A stretch of DNA of 64,000 nt from an uncultured Kiloniellaceae bacterium (GTDB taxonomy: Bacteria; Pseudomonadota; Alphaproteobacteria; Kiloniellales; Kiloniellaceae), in assembly GCA_947500035.1 (NCBI GenBank), contig CANMQP010000002.1, positions 1 through 64,000 of the forward strand, given 5' to 3'. Positions 9,182 through 16,802 of the stretch are shown piece by piece; within the stretch, counting starts at the first letter, position 1, and every line of letters begins with the position of its first letter. Both the position numbers and the translations under genes were made by a program. Under the pieces are notes generated by a model. It worked only from the letters and a program-made list of their open reading frames with translations. It was not told the DNA's origin and made no database searches.

Positions 9182-9736
9182 TTACAGACGTGGCAGCGTC
9201 ACACCGGTTTGTTTCATGTATTTGCCCGCACGGTCGGCATAGGAGGTTTCGCAGCTTTCCTCACCTCGCAGGAAGAGAAACTGGCAGGCACCTTCATTCG
9301 CATAAATCTTGGCGGGCAGTGGCGTCGTGTTGGAGAACTCCAGCGTGACATGGCCTTCCCACTCGGGCTCCAGCGGGGTGACATTCACGATGATTCCGCA
9401 GCGCGCGTAGGTCGACTTACCCAGGCAGATCACCAAAACATCGCGCGGTATCCGGAAATACTCCACCGTGCGGGCCAGCACAAAGCTGTTCGGCGGGATG
9501 ATGCAGACGTCGGTCTTGCGTTCCACAAAGCTCTGATCGGAAAAGTTCTTAGGATCGACCAGCGCGTTATCCACGTTGGTAAAAATCCGGAACTCGTCGG
9601 CCACCCGCGCGTCGTATCCATAGGAACTGACGCCATAGGAAATCACGCCTTCTCGGCGCTGCGCTTCGACATAGGGTTCGATCATAGCCTCTTTCTCGGC
9701 CATCTCTCTGATCCACTTGTCGGGCAATATCGACAT
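9182..9736 (-). CDS. dcd: dCTP deaminase
   Basis: Dcd turns dCTP into dUTP, feeding thymidylate synthesis. The 184-residue protein has the family marks MSILPDKWI at the start, SSYGYDAR, the nucleotide-binding [11 protein letters not shown] and the catalytic glutamate in [18 protein letters not shown] place the start at 9736, since that is where family similarity begins; the frame runs open to 9847, but the added residues look unrelated. It stands alone, 77 bases upstream of murA. Confidence 0.96.
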   Translation of the reverse strand: MSILPDKWIREMAEKEAMIEPYVEAQRREGVISYGVSSYGYDARVADEFRIFTNVDNALVDPKNFSDQSFVERKTDVCIIPPNSFVLARTVEYFRIPRDVLVICLGKSTYARCGIIVNVTPLEPEWEGHVTLEFSNTTPLPAKIYANEGACQFLFLRGEESCETSYADRAGKYMKQTGVTLPRL

Positions 9737-9904
9737 CTCGGCGTACTCTCTTAAGTTCCTGCGAAAAACGGAGGGATCAGGGGGCCACGTGATCCCGGAT
9801 GGTCGTGTTGTCGGTGAGCGAAGCGCCCGTGCCCCAGTGGCCGACACCGCCAGCTGCGCGTCTTCTACTGCAAAAATTAGGCAAATCTCAAGGATAAGCT
9901 GTGT

Positions 9905-10105
9905 TCAAGGCTCCCCACTGCCTTCTTCGGCATCTTTAAGAGCAGTCACCGCATCTTCCGCCGACGAATCGCTGCGCTCCCGCATCTGGGCTTTTCGCTT
10001 GCGCAGATTATCGCGCAGCGCCTGAGCCTGTCGGCTGCGGCGTTCGTCAAGCTGAGCACGCCCCTTGTCCGAAAGGCGTGTGTGACTGCTGGATTCCCTA
10101 CTCAT
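9905..10105 (-). CDS. Small charged protein, conserved type, unknown function
   Basis: A 66-residue, strongly charged and probably helical protein (DKGRAQLDERRSRQAQALRD, then RKRKAQMRERS). The pattern RLSxxGR..ExR...AxALRxNLRKRKAQ recurs, as far as I recall, in small alphaproteobacterial proteins without a function. I start it at the ATG at 10105, where this pattern begins; the frame is open to 10141. It lies 168 bases upstream of dcd in the same direction. No motif of catalysis is visible; nucleic acid or protein binding would fit the basic helix but is only a guess. Confidence 0.6.
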   Translation of the reverse strand: MSRESSSHTRLSDKGRAQLDERRSRQAQALRDNLRKRKAQMRERSDSSAEDAVTALKDAEEGSGEP

Positions 10106-10326
10106 GGAAGGCAGAGTGCAAGGCGATGATGGCAAGGTCAAGGCAGCGTTGCCCGGCTCTTTCTCAAGCTCGCCACAGTTTGGAACCTGCCCGATAAACG
10201 AGAAAGCCCACTAGACTGTCGGAAGGGACTCAAAACCGCTGAAATTCGTCGAAAAACCCTTAAGTAAATTCGGCGCTTGCCATGACGCGCCTCTGGTGGC
10301 ATTTTCCCGCCAATCCAGCCCCCAGT

Positions 10327-10401
10327 GCCGCCGTAGCTCAGGGGTAGAGCACACCCTTGGTAAGGGTGGGGTCGCGTGTTCAATTCACGCCGGCGGCACC
10401 A
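10327..10401 (+). tRNA. tRNA-Thr (GGT)
   Basis: A 75-base cloverleaf: acceptor GCCGCCG pairs with CGGCGGC, the anticodon stem CACCC/GGGTG encloses TTGGTAA with anticodon GGT, the T arm holds GTGTTCAATTC, and CCA is encoded. It is one of only a few plus-strand genes here. Confidence 0.97.
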
Positions 10402-10689
10402 TTTATTACCTTGAATATAATGACGTTTTACGAGTTGCTTCGAAGCTCGAAACTCAACTTGGACCAACGACAGATCTGGCCGGAGTAATGGCAGTTCGGT
10501 GTCGTTGGGCTGGGGTGTGAACGGCGCCCCGCAGATGTGCCTCGCCAGAAAAAGCTACTGTCATGTCTAACGCTAGGGCCGAATCTGCAGAGACAACTCA
10601 TGCAGAAATGGGTTATCCGCGTCGGACGCCGCGACTGGTCCCTATCAGCCCGGCCACTGTCAGGCCGTCCCCGATCAGCCTGGCCCCTA
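10402..10689. other. Intergenic stretch behind tRNA-Thr
   Basis: I see no gene, clear terminator or repeat in these 288 bases. It separates tRNA-Thr from the end of a convergent small gene. Confidence 0.4.
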
Positions 10690-10992
10690 TCAATTGACTG
10701 CTGGTTCTTCTGTGAGCCTTGGACTGATAGCAGGTACCGGGTCTTCGGTCAGGTTGATCCGCTCAACAATGATGCCTGCGTCGTTCCTGATCACCACTTC
10801 GTCCGTAAAGTCGATACCATGAAGCGTGAGAAGCTTGCGGAAGGCCCAGGTTTGCTTTTTTAGCATCCCGACCATGGCCTCGGACTGCGCCAGATCGACG
10901 GCCGCTTTCTTGTACAGCGCCTGATAGTTCACCTCCTGTGCGGCAGCATTGCCTGAAATCATCAGTAAAACGGCAAAACAGCAATACTTCAC
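10690..10992 (-). CDS. Small exported protein of unknown function
   Basis: A 100-residue product. The GTG at 10992 is preceded by AGGAAGGAA at good spacing, and translation from it gives a clean signal peptide: KYCCFAVLLMISGNAAAQ, with a likely cut after AAA. The mature part is a short helix rich in alanine and glutamine (YKKAAVDLAQSEAMVGMLKK), then a strand-like region (DFTDEVVIRNDAGIIVERIN). I do not recognise a family. It is isolated, with a 525-base divergent region towards the cytochrome gene. A periplasmic location is inferred from the signal only. Confidence 0.6.
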   Translation of the reverse strand: MKYCCFAVLLMISGNAAAQEVNYQALYKKAAVDLAQSEAMVGMLKKQTWAFRKLLTLHGIDFTDEVVIRNDAGIIVERINLTEDPVPAISPRLTEEPAVN

Positions 10993-11517
10993 ACTTAGAT
11001 TCCTTCCTTGAGACGCCCAGAACCAGATTTTCAGTCGTCGCAGCCTTGAGGTCACTTGACCAAACGAACCAACATACACGTTTAAAACTAAATACGGGAT
11101 CAATTCAGAATTGTAATTTAAGCTCTATGGCTGTGCAATATCCATCGTTGCGCAAAACTAGCGGAGCCTTATCTCCCATCTGGAGATCTTGCATACCGCG
11201 CACACGGCTCGGACTGGTCTAGCGGGGCTCTGAGCAAAAACACCAAGGCGAAGAGCATTTGTTCATCATTTGGTCTCCTCATTGTGAGGGCCTTTCGCTA
11301 AGGTAAGCCTGCGCGACATTTGGAAGCAGGTCGCACGATCAGGCGCCTGGTTACCTGTCACAAGCTTCGATTTGGATTTGGATCGCGCTGTTTCCAGGAG
11401 CTTTTATTGGTCAGACCATCCGGCCGCCGGTTTGATCCGGATTCCCGCAAGAGCCCTGTATTTGAAGAGCTTCTTGTGATACTAATCGCGTACGAAAGCC
11501 CAACGGAGAGAGAACGA
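10993..11517. other. Divergent intergenic region
   Basis: About 525 bases between two genes that point away from each other. It must hold the promoters of both; apart from the ribosome site before the small exported protein (about 10999-11008) I see no firm element in it. Confidence 0.4.
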
Positions 11518-11931
11518 ATGAAAAATAGTTTTAAGGCGATTGCGCCGGTCGCACTGGCATTCGCGGTCGCTTTGACCAGTGGAAACGCCTTTGCAGCAGG
11601 TGACGCCGCAAAGGGAGAGAAAGCCTTTAAGCGCTGCTCCGCCTGCCATTCCCTCGAAGAAGGCAAAAACAAGGTGGGACCGAGTCTTCACAATATCATC
11701 GGCCGCCCTGCCGGTAGCGTGGAGGGCTACAAGCATTCCCCCGTCTACGCGGAAGCCGCTGAAAAAGGCCTGAACTGGCAGCCTGATCAGTTGATTGCGT
11801 ACCTCGAAGACCCCAAGAAATACATGGCCGAGTTCGTTGGTAAGGACAAAGTCAAATCGAAAATGGCGAACAAATTCAAGAAACTTGAGCTCCGCCAGGA
11901 CATCGTCGCCTATCTGCAGTCGCTGCAATAG
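11518..11931 (+). CDS. Class I cytochrome c (c2/c550 type)
   Basis: A 137-residue periplasmic electron carrier. A signal peptide covers about residues 1-27 (VALAFAVALTSGNAFA), then haem is attached at C40-SA-C43-H44; the sixth ligand is probably Met116 in KSKMANKF. KVGPSLHNIIGRPAGS is the family block behind the haem motif. The ATG at 11518 follows GGAGAGAGAACGA; the longer open frame upstream lacks a signal. It is a single gene closed by a terminator. Such cytochromes shuttle electrons from the bc1 complex to oxidases or other acceptors; the partner is not visible here. Confidence 0.92.
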   Translation: MKNSFKAIAPVALAFAVALTSGNAFAAGDAAKGEKAFKRCSACHSLEEGKNKVGPSLHNIIGRPAGSVEGYKHSPVYAEAAEKGLNWQPDQLIAYLEDPKKYMAEFVGKDKVKSKMANKFKKLELRQDIVAYLQSLQ

Positions 11932-11974
11932 GATTTGATCTTTCGAAGCTGCCGTAATCCAGGCAGCGGTGAAT

Positions 11975-12015
11975 AAAAAACGGCCTGGAAGCATGAGTCT
12001 CCGGGTCGTTTTTTT
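11975..12015 (+). terminator. Intrinsic terminator of the cytochrome c gene
   Basis: AAAAAACGGCCTGG pairs with CCGGGTCGTTTTTTT around a 12-base loop; the stem runs into seven T. It begins 43 bases behind the stop codon. Confidence 0.85.
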
Positions 12016-12083
12016 GTGCTCAGAAGGATCGAAGAACTGTTTAAGAACCTGCCGCCCAGGCCCAGGAGCGCCTCAAAGAGAAT

Positions 12084-12097
12084 TTGATCTGCATCAA
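12084..12097. promoter_or_regulatory. FNR/FixK/Anr-type box
   Basis: TTGATctgcATCAA matches the palindromic FNR/CRP-family oxygen-response consensus TTGAT-N4-ATCAA in all ten fixed positions. It stands 61 bases before the hemerythrin ATG, a suitable place for activation around -40 if transcription starts some 20 bases before the gene. Confidence 0.75.
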
Positions 12098-12158
12098 GGA
12101 TCGGCAAAGGCGTGCTCTGTAGCATGCAGCCATCTTTTTCCTAACTGCGGAGCAGGTC

Positions 12159-12698
12159 ATGGCCCAAGCGATTCAGACACTGCGTTCCGAGCATAGAACC
12201 ACCGCACGGATGCTCGACCTGCTCGACCGGCAAGTCACTCTTTTTGAAGACGCGCAAAGACCTGATTACGACCTTCTCAAGGATGTCATAGACTATTTCC
12301 TGACCTATCCGGACCTCTATCACCACCCGAAGGAAAACCTGATTCTGGAGGTCTTGCGCAAAAGAGACCCCGAAATGGCGGCGCCGGTTGGTGACATCGA
12401 CAAGGAGCATTCCGAAATCTCCGGGCGGCTGCACGAATTCGCGCAAGCCGTTGTCGAGGTTCTGATGGAGGTGGAAATCTCCCGGGACGCCTTTGTAAAA
12501 ATCGCCAGAGACTTTATCGACGAACAGCGCCAGCACATGGTTAAGGAAGAGCAGGTCTTCTTCCCTGCGGCACTTGAGGCATTGTCCGACAAAGACTGGG
12601 CAGAAATCGACAAAAAGGTATCGCGTTTCCAGGATCCGCTGACGGCCAGCGAAGGAGAGCTGAAATTCGACTCGCTGCGCCAGATGCTGCACAGATAA
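12159..12698 (+). CDS. Hemerythrin-domain protein
   Basis: A 179-residue protein with a hemerythrin-like four-helix bundle that would hold a non-haem diiron site for oxygen, nitric oxide or iron sensing. Candidate ligands are in EHR (residues 11-13), YHHPKE, KEHSE and QHMVKEEQVFFP, in the usual spacing. No signal peptide or membrane segment is seen, so it is cytoplasmic. GGAGCAGGTC stands before the ATG. The perfect FNR-type box upstream suggests induction at low oxygen. Such YtfE-like proteins are tied to nitrosative stress and Fe-S repair, but the N-terminal YtfE domain is absent, so that role is open. Confidence 0.88.
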   Translation: MAQAIQTLRSEHRTTARMLDLLDRQVTLFEDAQRPDYDLLKDVIDYFLTYPDLYHHPKENLILEVLRKRDPEMAAPVGDIDKEHSEISGRLHEFAQAVVEVLMEVEISRDAFVKIARDFIDEQRQHMVKEEQVFFPAALEALSDKDWAEIDKKVSRFQDPLTASEGELKFDSLRQMLHR

Positions 12699-12734
12699 CC
12701 TTGGTGTCGATCCGTCAGGCCTTGGGCCAGTGCG

Positions 12735-13133
12735 TCAGGATGGCCGCTTCGCAATAAAATCGATCTCCACCAGCGCCTGAACCGCGAGGGCGGTCACGCC
12801 AACACAAGTGCGCGCCGGCAAGCGGTCTGCGGGAAAGTAGGATCGATAGACGTCGTTCATGGCCGCATAGTCCCGTTCGAACTCCGTAAGGAACGCGCGT
12901 GCGGAAACCACATGCTCAAGGCCAAGCCCCAGTCCTTCTAGAACCAGCACCAGATTATCCATCACACGGCGGGTTTGCGCCTCGATACCAGCGACCAACG
13001 GCGCATCCGGATCGGTCGGATCGGTCGGCATCTGGCCGGTCAGAAACACCCAGCCGTCGGCCTCGACGGCATGGGAAAACGGGGCGACGGGCTGCGGCGC
13101 TTGAGCAATCATGTGAAAAAGAGGGGCTGGCAT
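12735..13133 (-). CDS. RidA (YjgF/YER057c) family protein
   Basis: About 132 residues in the RidA fold, whose members form trimers and hydrolyse reactive enamines or imines from PLP enzymes. The arginine that binds the substrate carboxylate is present in LPARTCVGVTAL, followed by the family strand VEIDFIA; SHAVEADGWVFLTGQ is the N-terminal family block. I prefer the ATG at 13133, where the family begins; an ATG at 13172 would add 13 residues. It is convergent with the hemerythrin gene. Its substrate could differ from true RidA. Confidence 0.85.
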   Translation of the reverse strand: MPAPLFHMIAQAPQPVAPFSHAVEADGWVFLTGQMPTDPTDPDAPLVAGIEAQTRRVMDNLVLVLEGLGLGLEHVVSARAFLTEFERDYAAMNDVYRSYFPADRLPARTCVGVTALAVQALVEIDFIAKRPS

Positions 13134-13391
13134 CTTCGTTACTTTCTCATCGAGCCGCATCCGCAGTGTCATCCTGCGAACCGGGAATTAGCCGTTGGAA
13201 ACGGCTTGGCTTAAGTCATCCGGGCAGATTTACCGCGAAAAATCAACAAACAGACGCAGGATCACATCAAGAACCGTCATCCCCCAGGTCTCCCGGCGTT
13301 CAACAGCTGGTGATCGCTTGTGAGTTGCCGAAATCAACAACAGACCCAAGTTCGTGGGTGACCGCACTTTGTAACACAAGAGACAAGCCCA

Positions 13392-14105
13392 GTGATCCTG
13401 AGAGCCCTGAGACGATCCGCGCTTACAGTCATGGCAGCCGCGATAGCCGTGGCCGCACCGGCACTGGCAGCGCCTTCCCCGGCGCCGCCGGCCTTCGAGG
13501 ATTGGAAGCTGCTGGCACTTCCGGACAAAGACCCGGCCGAGTTCAAAATCTCTGAAAGCGGAACTCTTCAGATTGAGGCGGAGAACGCCGTCGCTTTCCT
13601 CTATGCCCAGATCGAAGGTGCGCCCTCTAAGCGCCTGGCCTGGCGCTGGCGTGTCGACCAGGATATTCCGGCGACCGATCTCTCCAGAAGCGGCAAGGAC
13701 GACCGACCGCTCGCGCTGCACATCTGGTTCCCGCCCAAACCCGAGGACGTTACTTTTGGCGACCGTCTCGGCTCTCTCTTCGGATATCCCATGATCGGCC
13801 AGGTTCTGACCTATGTCTGGGGCGCAACCGCGGAGCGCGGCGCTAAAATGTCTAACCCGCACTTCGAGAATTCGAAGCTTATTGTTTTGCGGTCAGGGTC
13901 GACGCCGACCGGTATCTGGTTCAGCGAAGAAATCAACATCGCCGCCGATTACCAAATGGCATTCGGATCGCCGCCGCCGGGCAAGGCATATATTGCAATA
14001 TCCGCAGACACCGACGACGCAGGCGGTTCATCGGTCGCTCAGCTTGCCGATCTTAAACTCCTGGAGCCCGAGACGCCCTTACCCCCCTCCGGCCCCAAGC
14101 CATGA
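13392..14105 (+). CDS. DUF3047 domain exported protein
   Basis: A 237-residue protein of the DUF3047 family, unknown function. A signal peptide spans about residues 1-26 (LTVMAAAIAVAAPALA). The mature part shows the family order: WKLLALPDKDPAEF, LAWRWRVDQDIPATDL, DDRPLALHIWF, and the later LTYVWG and NIAADYQMAFG. The start is GTG at 13392. It ends four bases inside the next gene (ATGA), so the two are coupled. A periplasmic or secreted carbohydrate- or lipid-binding role is possible but not shown. Confidence 0.85.
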   Translation: MILRALRRSALTVMAAAIAVAAPALAAPSPAPPAFEDWKLLALPDKDPAEFKISESGTLQIEAENAVAFLYAQIEGAPSKRLAWRWRVDQDIPATDLSRSGKDDRPLALHIWFPPKPEDVTFGDRLGSLFGYPMIGQVLTYVWGATAERGAKMSNPHFENSKLIVLRSGSTPTGIWFSEEINIAADYQMAFGSPPPGKAYIAISADTDDAGGSSVAQLADLKLLEPETPLPPSGPKP

Positions 14106-14854
14106 CCAGCCTGAATGACCAGCTCCGCAGTCTGGCGGCCAAGGGCGGGAAGGCAGAGTCTGAGCACCTTGACCTGGATTGGAGCTACCCCGGTCCGCGT
14201 CTCGCCATTTGGCAACGGCCGATCGCCTGTGGAATAGTCAATCAGTTCGTCGGCGGCGAGGAAGCGACGGCCCGCTTATGCGCAGCTGTCGCGCCGCAAG
14301 TGGATTTACAGGCTGCTCGAGACTGCCTTCTGGTGCAGGTAGAAGACGAACGACGTCATGCCGATATGTACCGGCGCTACCTTGCGCGGCTGAATGGCCG
14401 GCCTTCACAACAGAACCTCCTGGATGACGCGGTGACGCGCTCGCTCTCCTGGAAGGGTGCGCCGGAGGCCGCATTGCTTGCCTTTCATGTCATTGTCGAG
14501 GGCGAAGCCCTCGCGTTTCAGGAAACAGCCCGCAATCATATCCCGGATCCACTCTTCGATGCCATGAGCCGCCAGATTGCCAAAGATGAAGCGCGGCACA
14601 TTGCCTTTGGGCGTCTTTATCTCTCACAGTCGCTGCCGCACCTGCCACTGCAGGAACGCATCGAAATCTATCGATGGCTGCGCGCCCTCTGGTTTGAGGG
14701 AACCGCCCGACTTTCATCCGGTCCGCTTGGCAAGATCATCGCCACCGCGATGCCGCGGCGCTGGATGCAAAAGCGATGGGAACACTGGCACACAGCGCTT
14801 GAGGCGGCAGGGCTCTTTGACGGCGCTGAAGCGTCAGATTTTCCCGTCTCATGA
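14102..14854 (+). CDS. Ferritin-like diiron protein
   Basis: A 250-residue helical protein with the pattern of a carboxylate-bridged diiron site: a glutamate in GGEEATARL, ExxRH in VEDERRHADMY, a second glutamate in VEGEALAFQE and ExxRH again in KDEARHIAFGR. This fold is used by ribonucleotide reductase R2, fatty-acid desaturases and N-oxygenases, so oxidation of a small molecule or lipid is plausible. It lacks a signal peptide. Overlaps of four bases on both sides tie it to the DUF3047 gene and to a glycosyltransferase. The substrate is unknown. Confidence 0.8.
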   Translation: MTSLNDQLRSLAAKGGKAESEHLDLDWSYPGPRLAIWQRPIACGIVNQFVGGEEATARLCAAVAPQVDLQAARDCLLVQVEDERRHADMYRRYLARLNGRPSQQNLLDDAVTRSLSWKGAPEAALLAFHVIVEGEALAFQETARNHIPDPLFDAMSRQIAKDEARHIAFGRLYLSQSLPHLPLQERIEIYRWLRALWFEGTARLSSGPLGKIIATAMPRRWMQKRWEHWHTALEAAGLFDGAEASDFPVS

Positions 14855-15591
14855 AGATCTCAATCGTTATTCCAACCTTGAACGAGGCTCCCCGCATCGG
14901 AGGCGTCATTCATGATTTGCGTCTTCAGGACAGCGAGTGCGAGATCATCATTGTCGACGGCGGCAGTCAGGACGGAACTCGTGAGCAAGCGGAACGGGCC
15001 GGCGCCCGCACCTACCCCGCGCCACGCGGCCGGGGTCAGCAACTCGCTCTCGGCGCGGCGCAGAGCAGCGGCAATGTCATCTTATTTCTGCACGCGGACA
15101 CGCAGCTTCCCGCAGGTGGAATGCGGGCCATTCGTCAATGCCTGAAAGATCCTGAAACCGTCGGCGGCAACTTTCGCATCCTCTTCAACGGAAACAGCGG
15201 TTTTGCCGAATGGTTGACGGGTTTCTATGCCCGTTTCCGGCGATACGGACTCTACTATGGCGATTCCGCAATCTTCGTACGCCGCTGTATTTACGACACG
15301 ATAGGTGGGATCAGGCCGATCGATCTCATGGAAGACTATGACTTTACGCGCCGGTTGGAACGTGTTGGTAAGACAGTCTGCATCGATACACCTGCAGTGG
15401 AGACCTCATCCCGCCGCTTCGACGGCCGCCGCCCGATCGCAATCGTCGCGGGCTGGCTCGTAATCCATGCCCTGTTTCACCTGAAGCTTCCGCCGCGTCT
15501 TCTTGCGCGCCTCTACGATTCCGCACGCCGGAAACATCGTCCCACTTCGGCGGTGGCGGAGCGGGTTCACCGGCAGAGCGATCGCATTTGA
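14851..15591 (+). CDS. Family 2 glycosyltransferase, TIGR04283-like
   Basis: A 246-residue GT-A enzyme. SIVIPTLNEAPRI opens the nucleotide-sugar fold, DGGSQDGT follows, and the metal-binding FLHADTQLP and the late EDYDFTRRLERVG complete it. The pattern fits TIGR04283, named arsenosugar biosynthesis glycosyltransferase; members also occur away from arsenic genes. No radical SAM or ArsM gene is here, so arsenosugar synthesis is not supported. A weakly hydrophobic segment near residues 205-225 may associate with the membrane. It is the last gene of the coupled three-gene operon and ends 12 bases from the convergent DUF547 gene. Confidence 0.85.
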   Translation: MKISIVIPTLNEAPRIGGVIHDLRLQDSECEIIIVDGGSQDGTREQAERAGARTYPAPRGRGQQLALGAAQSSGNVILFLHADTQLPAGGMRAIRQCLKDPETVGGNFRILFNGNSGFAEWLTGFYARFRRYGLYYGDSAIFVRRCIYDTIGGIRPIDLMEDYDFTRRLERVGKTVCIDTPAVETSSRRFDGRRPIAIVAGWLVIHALFHLKLPPRLLARLYDSARRKHRPTSAVAERVHRQSDRI

Positions 15592-15603
15592 AGCACGCTT
15601 TTA

Positions 15604-16485
15604 TCAACTCTGTGAACCCGTTATATCATTGAGATTCCAGTCATATTCAGTTCCCTGGATATCGCCGATAGTGCCCAGGCGTTCCGCGAGTTCGGGGGCC
15701 GCATAGCGTTTCAAGTGCGCTAAAACCGATTGAGTCGAGCTGCCGAAGTCTTCCTGAAACCAGTCATAAATCTTGGACACGGTTACGGTCTCACCCTTGA
15801 TCGTCACGCCGCGCGGATCGTTGACATAGGCCCGTGCAGCCGCCTCCAACATGGTTTCCAGCTTCTCTCCGTCATAGGCATCGACGACCAGATTCGGGCA
15901 GCCTATCGATGCGCAGTTCACCGCGTAATGAATACGCGGATCCTGCCAAATGGGCCGCAGAATGCGGTGCTCGATATCGTTCAGGCTGAGATCTTCGCCC
16001 TCCACCGAGACCAGGTCCTTATCCCAGGGGCCGGACACGAAAAGACCGGGGGAGATATCAATGTCCCGAATACTCTCGACCGGATAGTGGTCCAGGATCA
16101 CCTTGATCGTCACGGCATTGTAGAGATTGACCCAATAGGCGAACTGTTCATCGCGATTATAGCTGCTGATTGGAAGCTCAGTCAGGTCTTTAACCGCCTT
16201 TTCCAGCTCTGTCATGCCGCTTGCGCGAAAGGCAGCATAATCGACCCGGTTCACTCCATCAGGACTTGCCTTTACATAGCGTTTTAGAAGCCCGTCCCAC
16301 GCGGAGAAGTCGATGCGGGTATTGCTTCCCGGATCATGACGTTCCCACCTCGGCCACAGATCTGCGGAGGGCGCGAAGAGGTTTTCGATGGACGTAAATC
16401 CGGTCAGCGGGACGATCAGAACGATAGAAAGCGCAACGCGTTTAGCGGCACGGATCGACGAGGAAAAAACGTCTGCAGCAGGCAT
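15604..16485 (-). CDS. DUF547 domain exported protein
   Basis: A protein of 293 residues with an N-terminal hydrophobic segment (VALSIVLIVPLTGFTS), probably a signal or anchor. The DUF547 core shows FAYWVNLYNAVTIKVILDHYP, DIEHRILRP and the cysteine motif HYAVNCASIGCPNL, reminiscent of a transglutaminase-like Cys-His arrangement. Function is unknown. I prefer the ATG at 16485; a further 23 residues upstream are open but spoil the signal. DUF547 and TIGR04283-type genes are often neighbours in genomes, which fits the convergent partner here. Confidence 0.85.
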   Translation of the reverse strand: MPAADVFSSSIRAAKRVALSIVLIVPLTGFTSIENLFAPSADLWPRWERHDPGSNTRIDFSAWDGLLKRYVKASPDGVNRVDYAAFRASGMTELEKAVKDLTELPISSYNRDEQFAYWVNLYNAVTIKVILDHYPVESIRDIDISPGLFVSGPWDKDLVSVEGEDLSLNDIEHRILRPIWQDPRIHYAVNCASIGCPNLVVDAYDGEKLETMLEAAARAYVNDPRGVTIKGETVTVSKIYDWFQEDFGSSTQSVLAHLKRYAAPELAERLGTIGDIQGTEYDWNLNDITGSQS

Positions 16486-16586
16486 TTTCTGATTCCACAA
16501 TACCAAGAGTCCGATCCCAGGTATTTTGTGTCGCTGCCGTGGAAGGGAAATCAAAGAATTGCGATGACGGTGTGAGCCAAGTCCGG

Positions 16587-16760
16587 CTAGCTCTTATCTT
16601 TTTGATTTTTAAAGGCCAGAAGATAAAAGTCGTAGCTCGCCATACAGAGGACAATAATAGAGATAATCCGCAGGTCCCAGGCATCCACGAACCAGAGAAT
16701 GATCGCGATAAAGCTGATCATGCAGAGCATTGAGATACACGCGAAGAACTTATCGAACAC
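16587..16760 (-). CDS. Small two-helix membrane protein
   Basis: A 57-residue product with two membrane helices (FACISMLCMISFIAIILWFV and IISIIVLCMASYDFYLLAF) and a charged tail. The GTG at 16760 is preceded by GGGGAGGAG eight bases away, better than a TTG seven codons upstream. I know no family. It lies behind no obvious operon partner, 100 bases upstream of the DUF547 gene. Confidence 0.55.
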   Translation of the reverse strand: MFDKFFACISMLCMISFIAIILWFVDAWDLRIISIIVLCMASYDFYLLAFKNQKDKS

Positions 16761-16802
16761 CGGACGTCTCCTCCCCGGCAAGTGCCAGCTTCCTGCAGTT
16801 AA

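Noticed and set aside
10753-10766. TTGATccgcTCAA resembling an FNR box
   Set aside because: The second half lacks a base of the consensus and it lies within the coding part of the small exported protein.
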